Positions 34,048 to 42,805 are shown, counted from the stretch's first letter. The stretch is DNA of 64,000 nucleotides from CAVRZR01 sp964354215 (GCA_964354215.1 CAYGYT010000001.1:124001-188000); one strand, 5' to 3'. A program made the numbers and translations. The notes: a model not told the origin generated them from the letters alone.

Positions 34048-35316
34048 CTAGCCCAGGCCCAGCACCGTCATAACGAGCAGCGCGACGGTCAGTCCGATCA
34101 CTACCAGTATCGTCGTCCAGGATACGAGGTTGTACGCCCGGCCGTTGACGTACCTGCCCATTATTCGGCGGTCGTTCACGATTCCCATCATGAAGATGAG
34201 CAGGAAGGGCAGGAGAACGCCGTTCACGGCCTGCGAGAGCACCATGATCTGGATAAGCGGCGCCTTGGGGATGAGGACGAGCGCCGCGCCGACGAAGATG
34301 ACGAAGGTGTAGATGCTGTTGAAGATCGGGGCCTCCGACCACGAACGATCGATGCCGCGCTCCCAGCCGAACGCCTCGGTGATCGCGTAGGCCGCGGTAA
34401 GCGGCAGCACGAATGCGGCGAGCAGCGAGGCGCCGAACAGCCCGATCGCGAAGAGCGCGCTCGCGTAGCGACCGGCGACCGGCGCCAGTGCCTGTGCCGC
34501 CTGTGCGGGGCCGCCAACCCCGCTGATCTCAACTCCGCGAGGGAACAGCACGGTGCCCGTCGTCACGATGATGAACCAGGCGATCACGTTCGCTGAGATC
34601 GCCCCCGAGATCACATCGACGCGCTGGTAGACGAGGTCCTTGGCGGTCACGCCCTTGTCGACGATGTTGCTCTGCACGAAGAACTGCATCCACGGGGCAA
34701 TGGTGGTGCCTACGGTTGCGATCACGATGAGCACGAAGCTCGCGCTCGGGATGAAGGTCGGTACGACGGTGGCGCGCAGAACCACGCTCCAGTCCGGCTT
34801 TGCCATGAACGCCGCCACCACGTACGCCAGGAACACGCTCGAGAGAGCGAGCAGGAGCTTCTCGATGTTGCGGTACGAGCCCCGCACCACGAGCAGCCAC
34901 ACCGCGACGGCAGCGACCGGCACCGAAAGGTACTTGGACACTCCAAAGAGCTCGAGCGCGGCTGCGATGCCGGCGAATTCGGCGACGGAGGTGGCCGCAT
35001 TGCTCGTGAGCAGCGCGAGCATCGCGAAGAGCGTCGGCCGTATGCCGTAGCGCTCGCGGATGAGCGCCGAGAATCCCTTGCCGGTGACCGCTCCCATGCG
35101 CGCGGCGGTCTCTTGGACGATGACGAGCGAGAACGTCATCACGAAGATCATCCAGAGCATCGCGTAGCCGTAGCTCGTGCCGGCGACGGAGTACGTGGAG
35201 ATGCCACCGGCGTCGTTTCCCGCCGAGGCAGCGATGATACCGGGGCCCATGGCCGCCAGCACCGCCAGAACGCCTGCCCGGCGAGTGCCGCGCTTGCTAT
35301 CGGCGACCGCGGGCAA
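34048..35316 (-). CDS. Nramp-related divalent metal transporter, probable Mg2+ type (NRMT)
   Basis: 422 residues from a TTG at 35316 (GGAG eight bases before); about 11 hydrophobic segments. The family frame is clear (GPGIIAASAGNDAGG in helix 1; IAPWMQFFVQS in helix 6). The metal-site motifs differ from classical Nramp: DPGN reads D35-A-G-G38, and the MPH motif of helix 6 reads A207-P-W209, losing the soft methionine ligand. Such changes are known in NRMTs, which carry Mg2+. The gene is downstream of an M-box and a MgtE-like gene, which fits. The start is uncertain, since the frame runs further up inside the preceding gene. Confidence 0.87.
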   Translation of the reverse strand: MPAVADSKRGTRRAGVLAVLAAMGPGIIAASAGNDAGGISTYSVAGTSYGYAMLWMIFVMTFSLVIVQETAARMGAVTGKGFSALIRERYGIRPTLFAMLALLTSNAATSVAEFAGIAAALELFGVSKYLSVPVAAVAVWLLVVRGSYRNIEKLLLALSSVFLAYVVAAFMAKPDWSVVLRATVVPTFIPSASFVLIVIATVGTTIAPWMQFFVQSNIVDKGVTAKDLVYQRVDVISGAISANVIAWFIIVTTGTVLFPRGVEISGVGGPAQAAQALAPVAGRYASALFAIGLFGASLLAAFVLPLTAAYAITEAFGWERGIDRSWSEAPIFNSIYTFVIFVGAALVLIPKAPLIQIMVLSQAVNGVLLPFLLIFMMGIVNDRRIMGRYVNGRAYNLVSWTTILVVIGLTVALLVMTVLGLG

Positions 35317-35320
35317 GCGG

Positions 35321-37183
35321 CTAGCTCCACGCGACGAGGAGTACCCCGCCGACGAAGGACAATCCCAGGTAGCACACCGTGGCGAAGAGCATCGCCCCGA
35401 GCGAGAGCCACGTTGCCGAGACCGGCCGTTCGCCCTCGCTCCGACGGCCCGCGAGTTCACCGAGGAGCGCGCCCACCAGTACGGTGGCGAGCACGGACAG
35501 GCCCGTCACGACCCCGAAGACAGCGGCTGTCTTCTCGGCGCCCCCAGAGGTGATTTCGACGAACGCGAAGGCGACAAGCCCGATCGCGAGCGCGATCGCC
35601 GTTCCCAGGGCGCTCTCGGCGAGCAGTCGTCGGCCAAAGGAGGGCCGCTCGCCCTCACTGGTCGGGTCGATGAGTTCGGCGACCGCGCGCGAAGATGCCT
35701 CCTCGCCCGTGCGCAGCAGCAGCGGAAGCAGGATGACTGCCATCGACACGAAGACCAGCGCGTCGGGCAGCCACGCGGGGGGGACGGCCTGAGCGAACCG
35801 TTCCTCGAGCTGCTGCGTTGACAAGGCGAACGCCAGCAGCGCCGCGACCCAGATGATCGCCCACCCGCTGCGCCGCACGATCCACCAGCCAAGGTTCGCG
35901 ACGCGGCCGTACTCGCGCGGCGATCCCGTCGCGATGGCGAGGTCCTCGTCGGCCTCCTCCTCCAACACGTCGAGCGCGTCGTCGACGGTGACGATGCCGA
36001 GGAGCTTGCCGGTCTCGTCGACGACGGGGAGTGCGAGCAGGTCGTACTTGCTCATGGTCTCGGCGACGTCTTCCTGGTCCTCGTCGACATCGGCTGTGAA
36101 CAGGTCGGTCTCGGCGATCTCGGCGACCGTAATGTCCGGCGCAGACATGATGAGGTCGCGAAGCGAGACGACGCCCGTGAGGTGACAGTCGTCCTCGATG
36201 ACGTAGATGTAGTAGATCGACTCGTGCTCGGCGGATTCGGCGCGCAGATGGTTGATGACCTGCTCGACCGTCATGTCCTCGGTCACGGTCGTGACCTCGG
36301 GCGTCATGATGCCGCCGGCCGTCTTCTCCTTGTAGCCGAGGAGCGACCGGATCTGCCGAGACTCCTTCACGCCCATGAGTCGCAGCAGGCGCTCCGCCTT
36401 GTCGTAGGGGAGATCGCCCACGATGTCGGCTGCGTCGTCAGGGTCCATCTCCGCAAGAAGAAGGGATGCCCGGCGCTCCGAGAGGTCGTCGATGACGTCC
36501 GCCTGGTACTCGTCCTCGAGTTCGGTGATCGCTTCGGCGGCCTGTTCGTTGTCGAGGTGCTCGAACACCCTCGCGCGCTGGCTCGGCGACAGCTGCTCGA
36601 GGATGTCGGCGACGTCGGCCGGATGGAGCTCGTGGAGGCGCTTGTGCGTGACCGAGAGCTGGACGTGTGAGAGGTCTCGGTCGAGCAGGTCCATGTAGTT
36701 CCACGCGATGATGTTCTCGGGAAGCTTCCCGCCGAAGAGGCGCGTGATCCGAACGCCGAGGCGCTCGATTGCGGGGGAGATGCCGCGCAGGATGCCGCGG
36801 AAGCCCACGTCGGCGCCCAACAGGCGCAGCTGGTTGCGAGACTCGGAGAGCTTGAGGTCGTTCACGCGAACGACCTTCATACCTTGCGTGTCCACGATCT
36901 GCTTGCTCATCAGGTCGCGCGCGAGCAGGACTTCGTCGGGCTGCAGGTAGGAGAAGCGAAGCTGCGACTGCTCGGCGTTCAGTCGCACCTGTTCGTCGTC
37001 GAACTCCATGACGTACTTGCGCCATGACAGCATGAACGGCGTCTTGTCCGGTCCGACGAACGCCAGCGACGTGACGCGCGGAAAGATCTCGCCCGTCGCG
37101 ATGGCGACGTCGTTGATCGTGCCGATCTCGGCGCCTGCGGCATCGACCACCGGCTTCCCGAGCATGCGGGACAGGTAGATCAT
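35321..37183 (-). CDS. PRC-barrel/MgtE_N/CBS protein with C-terminal membrane domain (MgtE-like)
   Basis: 620 residues. Order: PRC-barrel modules (about 1-75 and 85-150), MgtE N-terminal superhelix (about 175-285, LHPADVADILEQLSPSQRARVFEHL), tandem CBS (about 290-405, GGIMTPEVTTVTEDMT, YIYVIEDDCHLTGVVSLRDLI, LALPVVDETGKLLGIVTVDDALDVLEEE), then about five membrane segments (430-620). The MgtE_N/CBS part is the Mg2+ sensor of MgtE channels, but the membrane domain does not show the usual MgtE pore motifs, so it may be a divergent channel or a regulator of the Nramp partner. Transcribed behind an M-box. Confidence 0.87.
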   Translation of the reverse strand: MIYLSRMLGKPVVDAAGAEIGTINDVAIATGEIFPRVTSLAFVGPDKTPFMLSWRKYVMEFDDEQVRLNAEQSQLRFSYLQPDEVLLARDLMSKQIVDTQGMKVVRVNDLKLSESRNQLRLLGADVGFRGILRGISPAIERLGVRITRLFGGKLPENIIAWNYMDLLDRDLSHVQLSVTHKRLHELHPADVADILEQLSPSQRARVFEHLDNEQAAEAITELEDEYQADVIDDLSERRASLLLAEMDPDDAADIVGDLPYDKAERLLRLMGVKESRQIRSLLGYKEKTAGGIMTPEVTTVTEDMTVEQVINHLRAESAEHESIYYIYVIEDDCHLTGVVSLRDLIMSAPDITVAEIAETDLFTADVDEDQEDVAETMSKYDLLALPVVDETGKLLGIVTVDDALDVLEEEADEDLAIATGSPREYGRVANLGWWIVRRSGWAIIWVAALLAFALSTQQLEERFAQAVPPAWLPDALVFVSMAVILLPLLLRTGEEASSRAVAELIDPTSEGERPSFGRRLLAESALGTAIALAIGLVAFAFVEITSGGAEKTAAVFGVVTGLSVLATVLVGALLGELAGRRSEGERPVSATWLSLGAMLFATVCYLGLSFVGGVLLVAWS

Positions 37184-37380
37184 AGGTGCTCCCTCCCTCC
37201 GGTGGCGCCGGGTCGGTCTCTCGCCGCCGCGTGGGTCGCGACGTCGCGCTCGGCCGGCCCGCGCTGGGGTTCCGTCGGGTCTGGCAGGGGTCCCGCCCCC
37301 TGCCCGTGACTCGGGAGGAAGCGGGACCTACGGACTTGGAGGTCTCACGCAGGTCCTTCTCGCTCGGCAACAGGTCCGAC

Positions 37381-37422
37381 AACACGAAACGACCCCTGCG
37401 TCCGGGTGTGGACGAGGGGTCG
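37381..37422 (-). terminator. Intrinsic terminator of the M-box switch
   Basis: In the transcript GACCCCT pairs with AGGGGTC, with an inner CGTCC/GGACG helix, followed by TTTCGTGTT. It lies between the M-box and the MgtE-like start codon, the expected place for an expression platform. Confidence 0.8.
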
Positions 37423-37514
37423 GCATGCGGTCGCGCGCCGGGGCGTTCCTCGGCTCGGCCACGTGAAGCCCGACCGCGCCGGTGGTGCTTGGCGCGCCCG
37501 GACCGCTCCCTCCC

Positions 37515-37712
37515 TCGTCGCAAGGATTTGGCACTGTCCGACGTAGGACGCGCGCGCGGGTTCGCGCGACGCAGTGGGATTGCCCACCCCATGATCCAGC
37601 CACCTTAGCCTTCGCCTTAAGCCGGCGAGGGCTGTTCTACCCATTGGCGTCTCTCGACATTTCCGGGCAGTGGCCTGTGTTCGAACAGGAGCCGCACCGT
37701 AACGGACGGAGC
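37515..37712 (-). promoter_or_regulatory. M-box (ykoK) Mg2+ riboswitch
   Basis: Read on the minus strand, the conserved M-box blocks occur in order: GTTACGGTGCGGCTCCTG, ACACAGGCCACTGCCCGGAA, TGTCGAGAGACGCCAATGGG, GGTGGCTGGATCATG, and near the 3' end GGACAGTGCCAAATCC. These match the Mg2+-sensing ykoK leader very well in sequence and spacing. The terminator at 37381-37422 then precedes the MgtE-like gene. Expected behaviour: high Mg2+ favours termination, low Mg2+ allows expression of the MgtE-like and Nramp genes. Confidence 0.92.
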
Positions 37713-37762
37713 GCTTCTGTGGTGTCAACGCTCGCCAGACGCGGCGAGCACAGGAATCGTAC

Positions 37763-37792
37763 ACCCGCGTTTGTGGACGGCGCAACCAAATG
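37763..37792 (-). promoter_or_regulatory. Candidate promoter of the M-box transcript
   Basis: On the minus strand TTGCGC and TACGAT are separated by 18 bp, about 50 bp upstream of the M-box. Matches to consensus are moderate. A TTGACA near 37727-37732 is an alternative -35 but lacks a good -10. Confidence 0.35.
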
Positions 37793-37854
37793 CGCTGCTC
37801 GGACGCGCCGCCGAGCACGTGCGCAGTGTACACAAGCCGTCCGCGCGTGCTCTG

Positions 37855-38760
37855 CTACAACCCGCGCGCTTCCAGCCACAAGCGGGCGAATTCCGCCCAC
37901 CCGTGCCCCTGGCGCGCGCGGGTGACGTACGCGTTGGGCGTGGCTGCCACGCCCACAGCGAGTGCCGGTGAGTCGAGCCCGTTCGCCACGAGGGCGAACA
38001 GGCCCACCGAATCGGCCATCTCCAAGTCGCTCGCAGAGTCGCCGATCGCCGCAGCCTGCCCGGGTCGCAGGCCCCGCGCCGCGAGGTCCTCGGCAAGTGC
38101 GCGCGCCTTTGACGCACCCTTGGGCACCAAGTGGTACGCGTGGATCTGCTCGACGCCTGTCAGGCCGTGCCGAGGCGGGTGGATGATCCCGTTGTCGACG
38201 AACCCGATCGGCAGCGCGAGCGAGTCGAGCACGGCTTGCGCCGCGTCCACGTCAACCTCGCCGCGCAGGATGTGCGTTGCGAGCCGGTCGCGGTCCCACG
38301 GGAAATGACGCTCGATACGACCGGGGAACGCGGTCTGCAGGGCGTCGAGGGCGCCCGCCTGCTCGATCGCCTCGTACGGCGTGAGGTGCTCGGGTACGAG
38401 GTCGGGCGGCCAGTCACCGGTGCTGTAGGTCATGGTGCGCTCGCGGCCGACGGATCGGATGCAGCCGACCTCGCCGATGAAATCGGTCCAGCCCAGAAGC
38501 CGCGTGTTCTCGGCGAGCTGAATGGCGTTGCGTCCCGAGACCATGACCACGGTCAGGGCCGCCCGGTTCACCGCAACCACGGCCTCGACCGTCTCGAGCG
38601 TGGGTTCGCCGCGGTCGTCCGTGAGCACGCTGGCGCCCCGGCCAAGCAGCGTCCCGTCGAGGTCGGTGTAGAGGATCTCTATGCCCGCGAGGGCTTCGAG
38701 CGCCTCCGGCGATTCGGCGAGAAGGCGCGGCGCGCTGGGGCCTGGGCTATCACTGTTCAT
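37855..38760 (-). CDS. HAD-superfamily phosphatase (Cof/mannosylglycerate-phosphatase-like)
   Basis: 301 residues from the ATG at 38760. HAD motifs: I in YTDLDGTLLG (nucleophile and acid-base aspartates), II in VVMVSGRN, the lysine of motif III in VPKGASKARAL, and IV in AAIGDSASDLEMAD. The cap inserted between motifs II and III places it near Cof-type or sugar-phosphate phosphatases. No clear ribosome site is visible at this start, and the frame is open to 38823, so the N-terminus is uncertain. It is divergent from the acetyltransferase. Confidence 0.83.
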   Translation of the reverse strand: MNSDSPGPSAPRLLAESPEALEALAGIEILYTDLDGTLLGRGASVLTDDRGEPTLETVEAVVAVNRAALTVVMVSGRNAIQLAENTRLLGWTDFIGEVGCIRSVGRERTMTYSTGDWPPDLVPEHLTPYEAIEQAGALDALQTAFPGRIERHFPWDRDRLATHILRGEVDVDAAQAVLDSLALPIGFVDNGIIHPPRHGLTGVEQIHAYHLVPKGASKARALAEDLAARGLRPGQAAAIGDSASDLEMADSVGLFALVANGLDSPALAVGVAATPNAYVTRARQGHGWAEFARLWLEARGL

Positions 38761-38921
38761 GGAACCGATGATAGCGCGGAGGGCGGGTGCGCCGGACAAC
38801 GCACTCAGATTCGTGCGCCGCACTGCGCGACACGGTATAAGGATAGAATCGGCGACGGTGCCTCAAGCCTGGCAAGGTACCGGCCTGCCCCGCGACCCTC
38901 ACAACTCGAGCTGGAGTGACG

Positions 38922-39530
38922 ATGCGCGACCCGTTCGAAATGCCCTTCCCTCAGTACCGCTGCCCGACGTGCGGCAAAGACCTGCCGCTGAACGAGGCGC
39001 GCATGATGGTGACGTGTGCCGAGCACCAGAGGAACGAGCCGATCGCGTTCTCAGTCCGCGAGGCCAAGCCGGCCGACAAGCACGACATCGAGGAGATCTG
39101 CGACCGAGCACTCGGAGAGACCGACGTCGACGTCTTCGGCAAGACGTTCGATGTGCTCTCCGGTCTGAACCTCGTAGCGCAGGCCGACGGTGCGTTTGCC
39201 GGCCTGCTCGCGTGCGCCGTCGAGGGCGGCAGCCTCGCAATCGTGCTCCTCTCGGTCTACCCGGACTTCCAGGGCCAAGGCGTGGGGAATGCGCTCCTGG
39301 ATGCGGCCGACACGCTTGCTGCCGCGAGGCGGCTCCCATTCCTTCGCGCGGCCGCGAGCAACGACGACATCCCGCAGCTCTACTTCTATCAGCGCCACGG
39401 CTTCGCTATCGACGAGATAGCCGTGGGGGCGGTCGCCGACCAGCTCGGCTCGGTGGTCGCCGGGTTCTCGGGCATCCCCGTGCGAGACGAGATCCGCCTT
39501 CGGCGGGCCGTCTGTGCGAAGGAGAGCTGA
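38922..39530 (+). CDS. GNAT family N-acetyltransferase with N-terminal zinc-ribbon-like segment
   Basis: 202 residues, ATG at 38922 with GGAG eight bases upstream (GTG at 38916 possible). Residues about 12-37 show C-P-T-C-G ... C-A-E-H, a probable small zinc ribbon. The GNAT core follows (about 43-190): IVLLSVYPDFQGQGVGNALLDAADTLAAARR carries the acetyl-CoA loop, and QLYFYQRHGFAIDEI is the last conserved strand region. Substrate unknown; the zinc ribbon suggests a protein or nucleic-acid target (inference). Confidence 0.82.
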   Translation: MRDPFEMPFPQYRCPTCGKDLPLNEARMMVTCAEHQRNEPIAFSVREAKPADKHDIEEICDRALGETDVDVFGKTFDVLSGLNLVAQADGAFAGLLACAVEGGSLAIVLLSVYPDFQGQGVGNALLDAADTLAAARRLPFLRAAASNDDIPQLYFYQRHGFAIDEIAVGAVADQLGSVVAGFSGIPVRDEIRLRRAVCAKES

Positions 39531-39577
39531 CCGCACGATCGCGCGGCACACACGCCGACACGTCTCAAGGAGGCTTC

Positions 39578-40618
39578 ATGCGTCGCCAGACCAACGGCAT
39601 CGCCCGTCTGCTGCTCGTAGTGGCACTTGGTGCCGCGCTCTCGGCCGTCGGCTGTGCCGAGCAGGCAGCAACGCCTGAGCCGGACAAGCTCGCGCCTGCC
39701 GCAGACCCCATCCCGGTCAAGATCGGCACACTTCCTACGGAGGACTCGCTCCCGTTGTGGGTCGCCGAGCAGGAAGGTCTCTTCACGGCTGCCGGCCTGC
39801 CGAGCGTCGAGATCGTGGTGTTCCAGTCGGCGCAGGAGCGCGACGCAGCGCTCGCGGCGCGCGCGATCGACGGCTTCATGGGCGACATCATCGCTGCGGC
39901 CAATCTCGAGGCCGGTGGAACGCCCGTGACGATCGCGACGATCATGCTCGGTGCGACTCAGGCGCAGGGCCGGTTCGGGATCGTCGCTCCCAAGAGCTGG
40001 ACCGACGGTACCGGCGCCGATGCGCTCGCGCGGCTCGCGAACGTGCCGGTCGGCACCTCTTCGGCGACCATCCAGGAGTACGTGCTCGATGGCCTCATGC
40101 GTCAAGCCGGTGTGTCGAGTGACCAGGTCAAGGTAGAAGAGGTCAAGAAGGTGCCCGTCCGCTTCGAGCTCCTCATGCAGGGCAAGCTCAAGGCGGCGGC
40201 ACTCCCCGAGCCGTTCCTCTCGCTCGCCGTACTCCAGGGCGCCAAGCTCCTCGCCGACGACACTACCGCTACGCCCGCCGGATTCGGGAACGAGAACCTG
40301 TCGCAAACGATCCTGCTGTTCTCGGATACGTTCCTCTCCAAGACGGGCGGCGTCGAGTCCGAAGTAGCGATCAAGGAAGCGTGGGATGAGGCGGTCGCGC
40401 TCATCAACAAGGACCCGAACGCGTACCGCGCGCTGCTCGTCGAGAAGGCGCGGCTTCCCGAGCCGCTCAAGGATTCCTACCAGGTCAACACCTACCCGAC
40501 GGCGCAACTGCCCACGGAGGCGCAGGTGCAGGCGGTGACGGACTGGATGAAGCAGCGCGGCTACCTGAAGCAGGACGTCACCTACACGGACCTCACGGTC
40601 GTCATGCCCGCGAAGTAG
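39578..40618 (+). CDS. ABC importer substrate-binding lipoprotein (NitT/TauT-type)
   Basis: 346 residues, ATG after AAGGAGG. Signal with lipobox S-A-V-G-C (cysteine at about 26). The mature part is a periplasmic-binding-protein-2 fold of the NMT1/SsuA/TauA group: IPVKIGTLPTEDSLPLWVAEQEGLF, then GFMGDIIAAANLEAGG and KAAALPEPFLSLA. Ligands in this group include nitrate, sulfonates and pyrimidine precursors; which one cannot be said. It heads an operon with an ATPase and a permease. Confidence 0.88.
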   Translation: MRRQTNGIARLLLVVALGAALSAVGCAEQAATPEPDKLAPAADPIPVKIGTLPTEDSLPLWVAEQEGLFTAAGLPSVEIVVFQSAQERDAALAARAIDGFMGDIIAAANLEAGGTPVTIATIMLGATQAQGRFGIVAPKSWTDGTGADALARLANVPVGTSSATIQEYVLDGLMRQAGVSSDQVKVEEVKKVPVRFELLMQGKLKAAALPEPFLSLAVLQGAKLLADDTTATPAGFGNENLSQTILLFSDTFLSKTGGVESEVAIKEAWDEAVALINKDPNAYRALLVEKARLPEPLKDSYQVNTYPTAQLPTEAQVQAVTDWMKQRGYLKQDVTYTDLTVVMPAK

Positions 40619-40639
40619 GCGGATTTGCGCCGGCTGCCC

Positions 40640-41464
40640 ATGGCTTCACTCACCCTCGAGTCGCTCGGAGTCACGTACGCGGGTACGGATCGCGAGGTCG
40701 AAGCGCTCTCGGATGTCACGCTGTCGCTCGCCCAGGGCGAGCCGGTCGCCGTCATCGGTCCGTCGGGCTGCGGGAAGACCACCTTGCTGCTCGCCGCCGC
40801 GGGATTGCTCGCGCCCACGGCCGGCCGAGTCCTTGTCGGGGGAGCACCGCTCTCGGGTGTGCGGCGCACGACCGCGCTCATCCTCCAGGACTTCGGTCTG
40901 TTCCCTTGGAAGAACGTGTTTCACAATGCTGGGCTCGGACTCGAGATTCGAGGGCACGGGCGCTCTGAGCTGCGCGAGCGCGTCATGGCGGCGCTCGACC
41001 AGGTGGGGCTCGCCGAGTTTGAGCGAGCGTACCCGGGCGAGCTTTCCGGCGGCATGCGACAACGGCTCGCTCTTGCCCGCGCGCTCGCACTCGAAGCCGA
41101 CCTGCTGCTCATGGACGAGCCGCTCTCGGCGCTCGACGCGCTCACACGCGAGGACCTGCAGGACGTACTGCTGGCGCTCTGGCAGAAGCGAGGGCATACG
41201 TGCGTTCTCGTGACGCATTCGATCGAGGAGGCGGTGTACCTCGGCCGCCGAGTGGTCGTGCTCACTCCACGCCCCGGGCGCATCGCCGCGATCGTGGACA
41301 ACCCCATGATGGGCGAGTCCGGGTATCGCGAAAGCCGCGAGTTCTACGAGCGGGCCGTCGAGCTCAGACGGCTGCTTGCCGAGGAGGGTGCCGTGCACGC
41401 GGGCGTCGGCCCGAGATCCGGTCCCGGGGGCTCTCCGGACCGCGAACCAGGTCCGCGCTCATGA
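40640..41464 (+). CDS. ABC importer ATP-binding protein (NitT/TauT-type)
   Basis: 274 residues from the ATG at 40640; a TTG at 40625 is possible. Walker A GPSGCGKTT (about 40-48), Q-loop in LILQDFGLFPWKNV, signature LSGGMRQRLALARAL, Walker B LLLMDEPLSALD, and the switch histidine in LVTHSIEEAVYLG. The FPWKNV phrase is typical of SsuB/TauB-type ATPases. The stop overlaps the permease start. Confidence 0.92.
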   Translation: MASLTLESLGVTYAGTDREVEALSDVTLSLAQGEPVAVIGPSGCGKTTLLLAAAGLLAPTAGRVLVGGAPLSGVRRTTALILQDFGLFPWKNVFHNAGLGLEIRGHGRSELRERVMAALDQVGLAEFERAYPGELSGGMRQRLALARALALEADLLLMDEPLSALDALTREDLQDVLLALWQKRGHTCVLVTHSIEEAVYLGRRVVVLTPRPGRIAAIVDNPMMGESGYRESREFYERAVELRRLLAEEGAVHAGVGPRSGPGGSPDREPGPRS

Positions 41465-42213
41465 GTCCCTTCGCACGGAAAGCGCTCGGCTACGTGGGCG
41501 CGGTCGTCGTGCTGCTTGCGGGTTGGGAGCTGCTTTCACTAGCGGTGGACTCGCCCGCGCTCCCGCCACCCACCGCAGCCCTCCCGGCGTTCGTGGCGCT
41601 GTTCGCGGATATCCTCCCCCAGATCGCGATCAGCGCCTGGCGCGTCGTGGCGGCCCTCGCGCTCGGCAGCGTGCTTGCGGTACCGCTCGGCCTCGCGCTC
41701 GGGCGCTCGCCGCGCGCAGATGCCGTCGCCGCCCCGATCGTCTTCCTCAGCTATCCCGTTCCCAAAGTGGTCTTCCTGCCGGTGGTGATCATCTTGCTCG
41801 GTCTTGGGAGCCTGTCCAAGATTGTGCTCATCACGCTCATCGTCTTCTTCCAGATCCTCGTCACGGCCCGCGATGCCGCCCGGGCGATCCCGCCGGCGTC
41901 CGTGCTGTCGGTGCGCTCGCTCGGAGCCGACACGCTGCAAGTGTTCCGGCACGTTGTCTACCCTGCCGCACTCCCGGACATCTTCACGGCGCTCCGGATC
42001 GGGAGCGGAACGGCCGTCGCGGTGCTCTTCCTTGCCGAGGCCTGGGCGGGTTCGGACGGCCTGGGCTGGTACATCGTCGACGCGTGGGGCCGCATCGACT
42101 ACGAGGCGATGTTCGCGGGGATTCTCGGCATGGCGCTTCTCGGCGTGCTGTTGTACGAGGGGCTCGAAGCGCTCGAAGCTCGCATGTGCCGATGGACGCG
42201 GGTGGAGCGGTAG
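41461..42213 (+). CDS. ABC importer permease (NitT/TauT-type)
   Basis: 250 residues, ATG overlapping the ATPase stop (ATGA). About six membrane segments. The binding-protein-dependent transport signature (EAA loop) is in RSLGADTLQVFRHVVYPAALPDIFTALRIGSG (about 158-189). It completes the operon of binding protein, ATPase and permease. Confidence 0.9.
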   Translation: MSPFARKALGYVGAVVVLLAGWELLSLAVDSPALPPPTAALPAFVALFADILPQIAISAWRVVAALALGSVLAVPLGLALGRSPRADAVAAPIVFLSYPVPKVVFLPVVIILLGLGSLSKIVLITLIVFFQILVTARDAARAIPPASVLSVRSLGADTLQVFRHVVYPAALPDIFTALRIGSGTAVAVLFLAEAWAGSDGLGWYIVDAWGRIDYEAMFAGILGMALLGVLLYEGLEALEARMCRWTRVER

Positions 42214-42225
42214 AAGGCGCAGCCC

Positions 42226-42465
42226 TCAGCTGCGGCGGTACGCGTCCAGAAACGCATCGCGGTCTATTCCAGCGAGTCGGCACGCAGTGCGAAGCGTCGA
42301 CCCTTTGATAGTGCGATGGTTCGGCAGCGTCATCGTCGTGGGCGTGCCGTCGGATGCGAAGCCTCGCAGTGAGATGTGCTCGCCGGTGCGGACAACGCCA
42401 AAACCGAGAGACCGAAGCGTTGCGAGCACCCTCGAGAGCGGTGCGTCGCGGGGCCAGGGACTCAA
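42226..42465 (-). CDS. hicA: HicA-family mRNA interferase toxin
   Basis: 79 residues, TTG start overlapping the hicB stop (TTGA). The double-stranded-RNA-binding-like HicA fold is suggested by LATLRSLGFGVVRTGEHISLRG and TTMTLPNHRTIKGSTLRTACRLAGI. The catalytic histidine of the usual G-S-H motif is kept as G-E-H. HicA cleaves mRNA until bound by HicB. The unusual order is antitoxin first, toxin second. Confidence 0.8.
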   Translation of the reverse strand: MSPWPRDAPLSRVLATLRSLGFGVVRTGEHISLRGFASDGTPTTMTLPNHRTIKGSTLRTACRLAGIDRDAFLDAYRRS

Positions 42466-42701
42466 CCAAGGCTGACGGTATCCTCTGCCACGAACGCATC
42501 GAGCACAGGCGACTCGTCGAAGGCATCGCTGCCGAATGTCTCGATGTGGAAGAGAAGTGCGGAACGCGCGTCGGCGATTGCCTCCTCCGGGGTGTCCCCC
42601 TCGCCGACGACCGCACCGTTCACTCCGAGAGGGTAGGCAACGAAGCCGTCCTCATGCTGCTCTACGAGGATCTTGACGCGCTGGAGCATGGCTTCATCCA
42701 T
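42462..42701 (-). CDS. hicB: HicB-family antitoxin (short form)
   Basis: 79 residues. The partial RNase H-like HicB fold is recognised by VKILVEQHEDGFVAYP, GEGDTPEEAIADARSALLFHIE. It lacks the C-terminal ribbon-helix-helix or HTH DNA-binding domain present in longer HicB proteins, so autoregulation may need another factor. The start may be the ATG at 42701 or at 42689. Coupled to hicA by a 4-nt overlap. Confidence 0.82.
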   Translation of the reverse strand: MDEAMLQRVKILVEQHEDGFVAYPLGVNGAVVGEGDTPEEAIADARSALLFHIETFGSDAFDESPVLDAFVAEDTVSLG

Positions 42702-42805
42702 CTCCCGTGGGTGTGGGCGAGTATAGCACCGTCCCTTGTCACCTCCTCTGAACTGACGGTGCCATCCGGATCCTAACCCGGCATGTCCGCTTTCCTACCG
42801 ACGGT

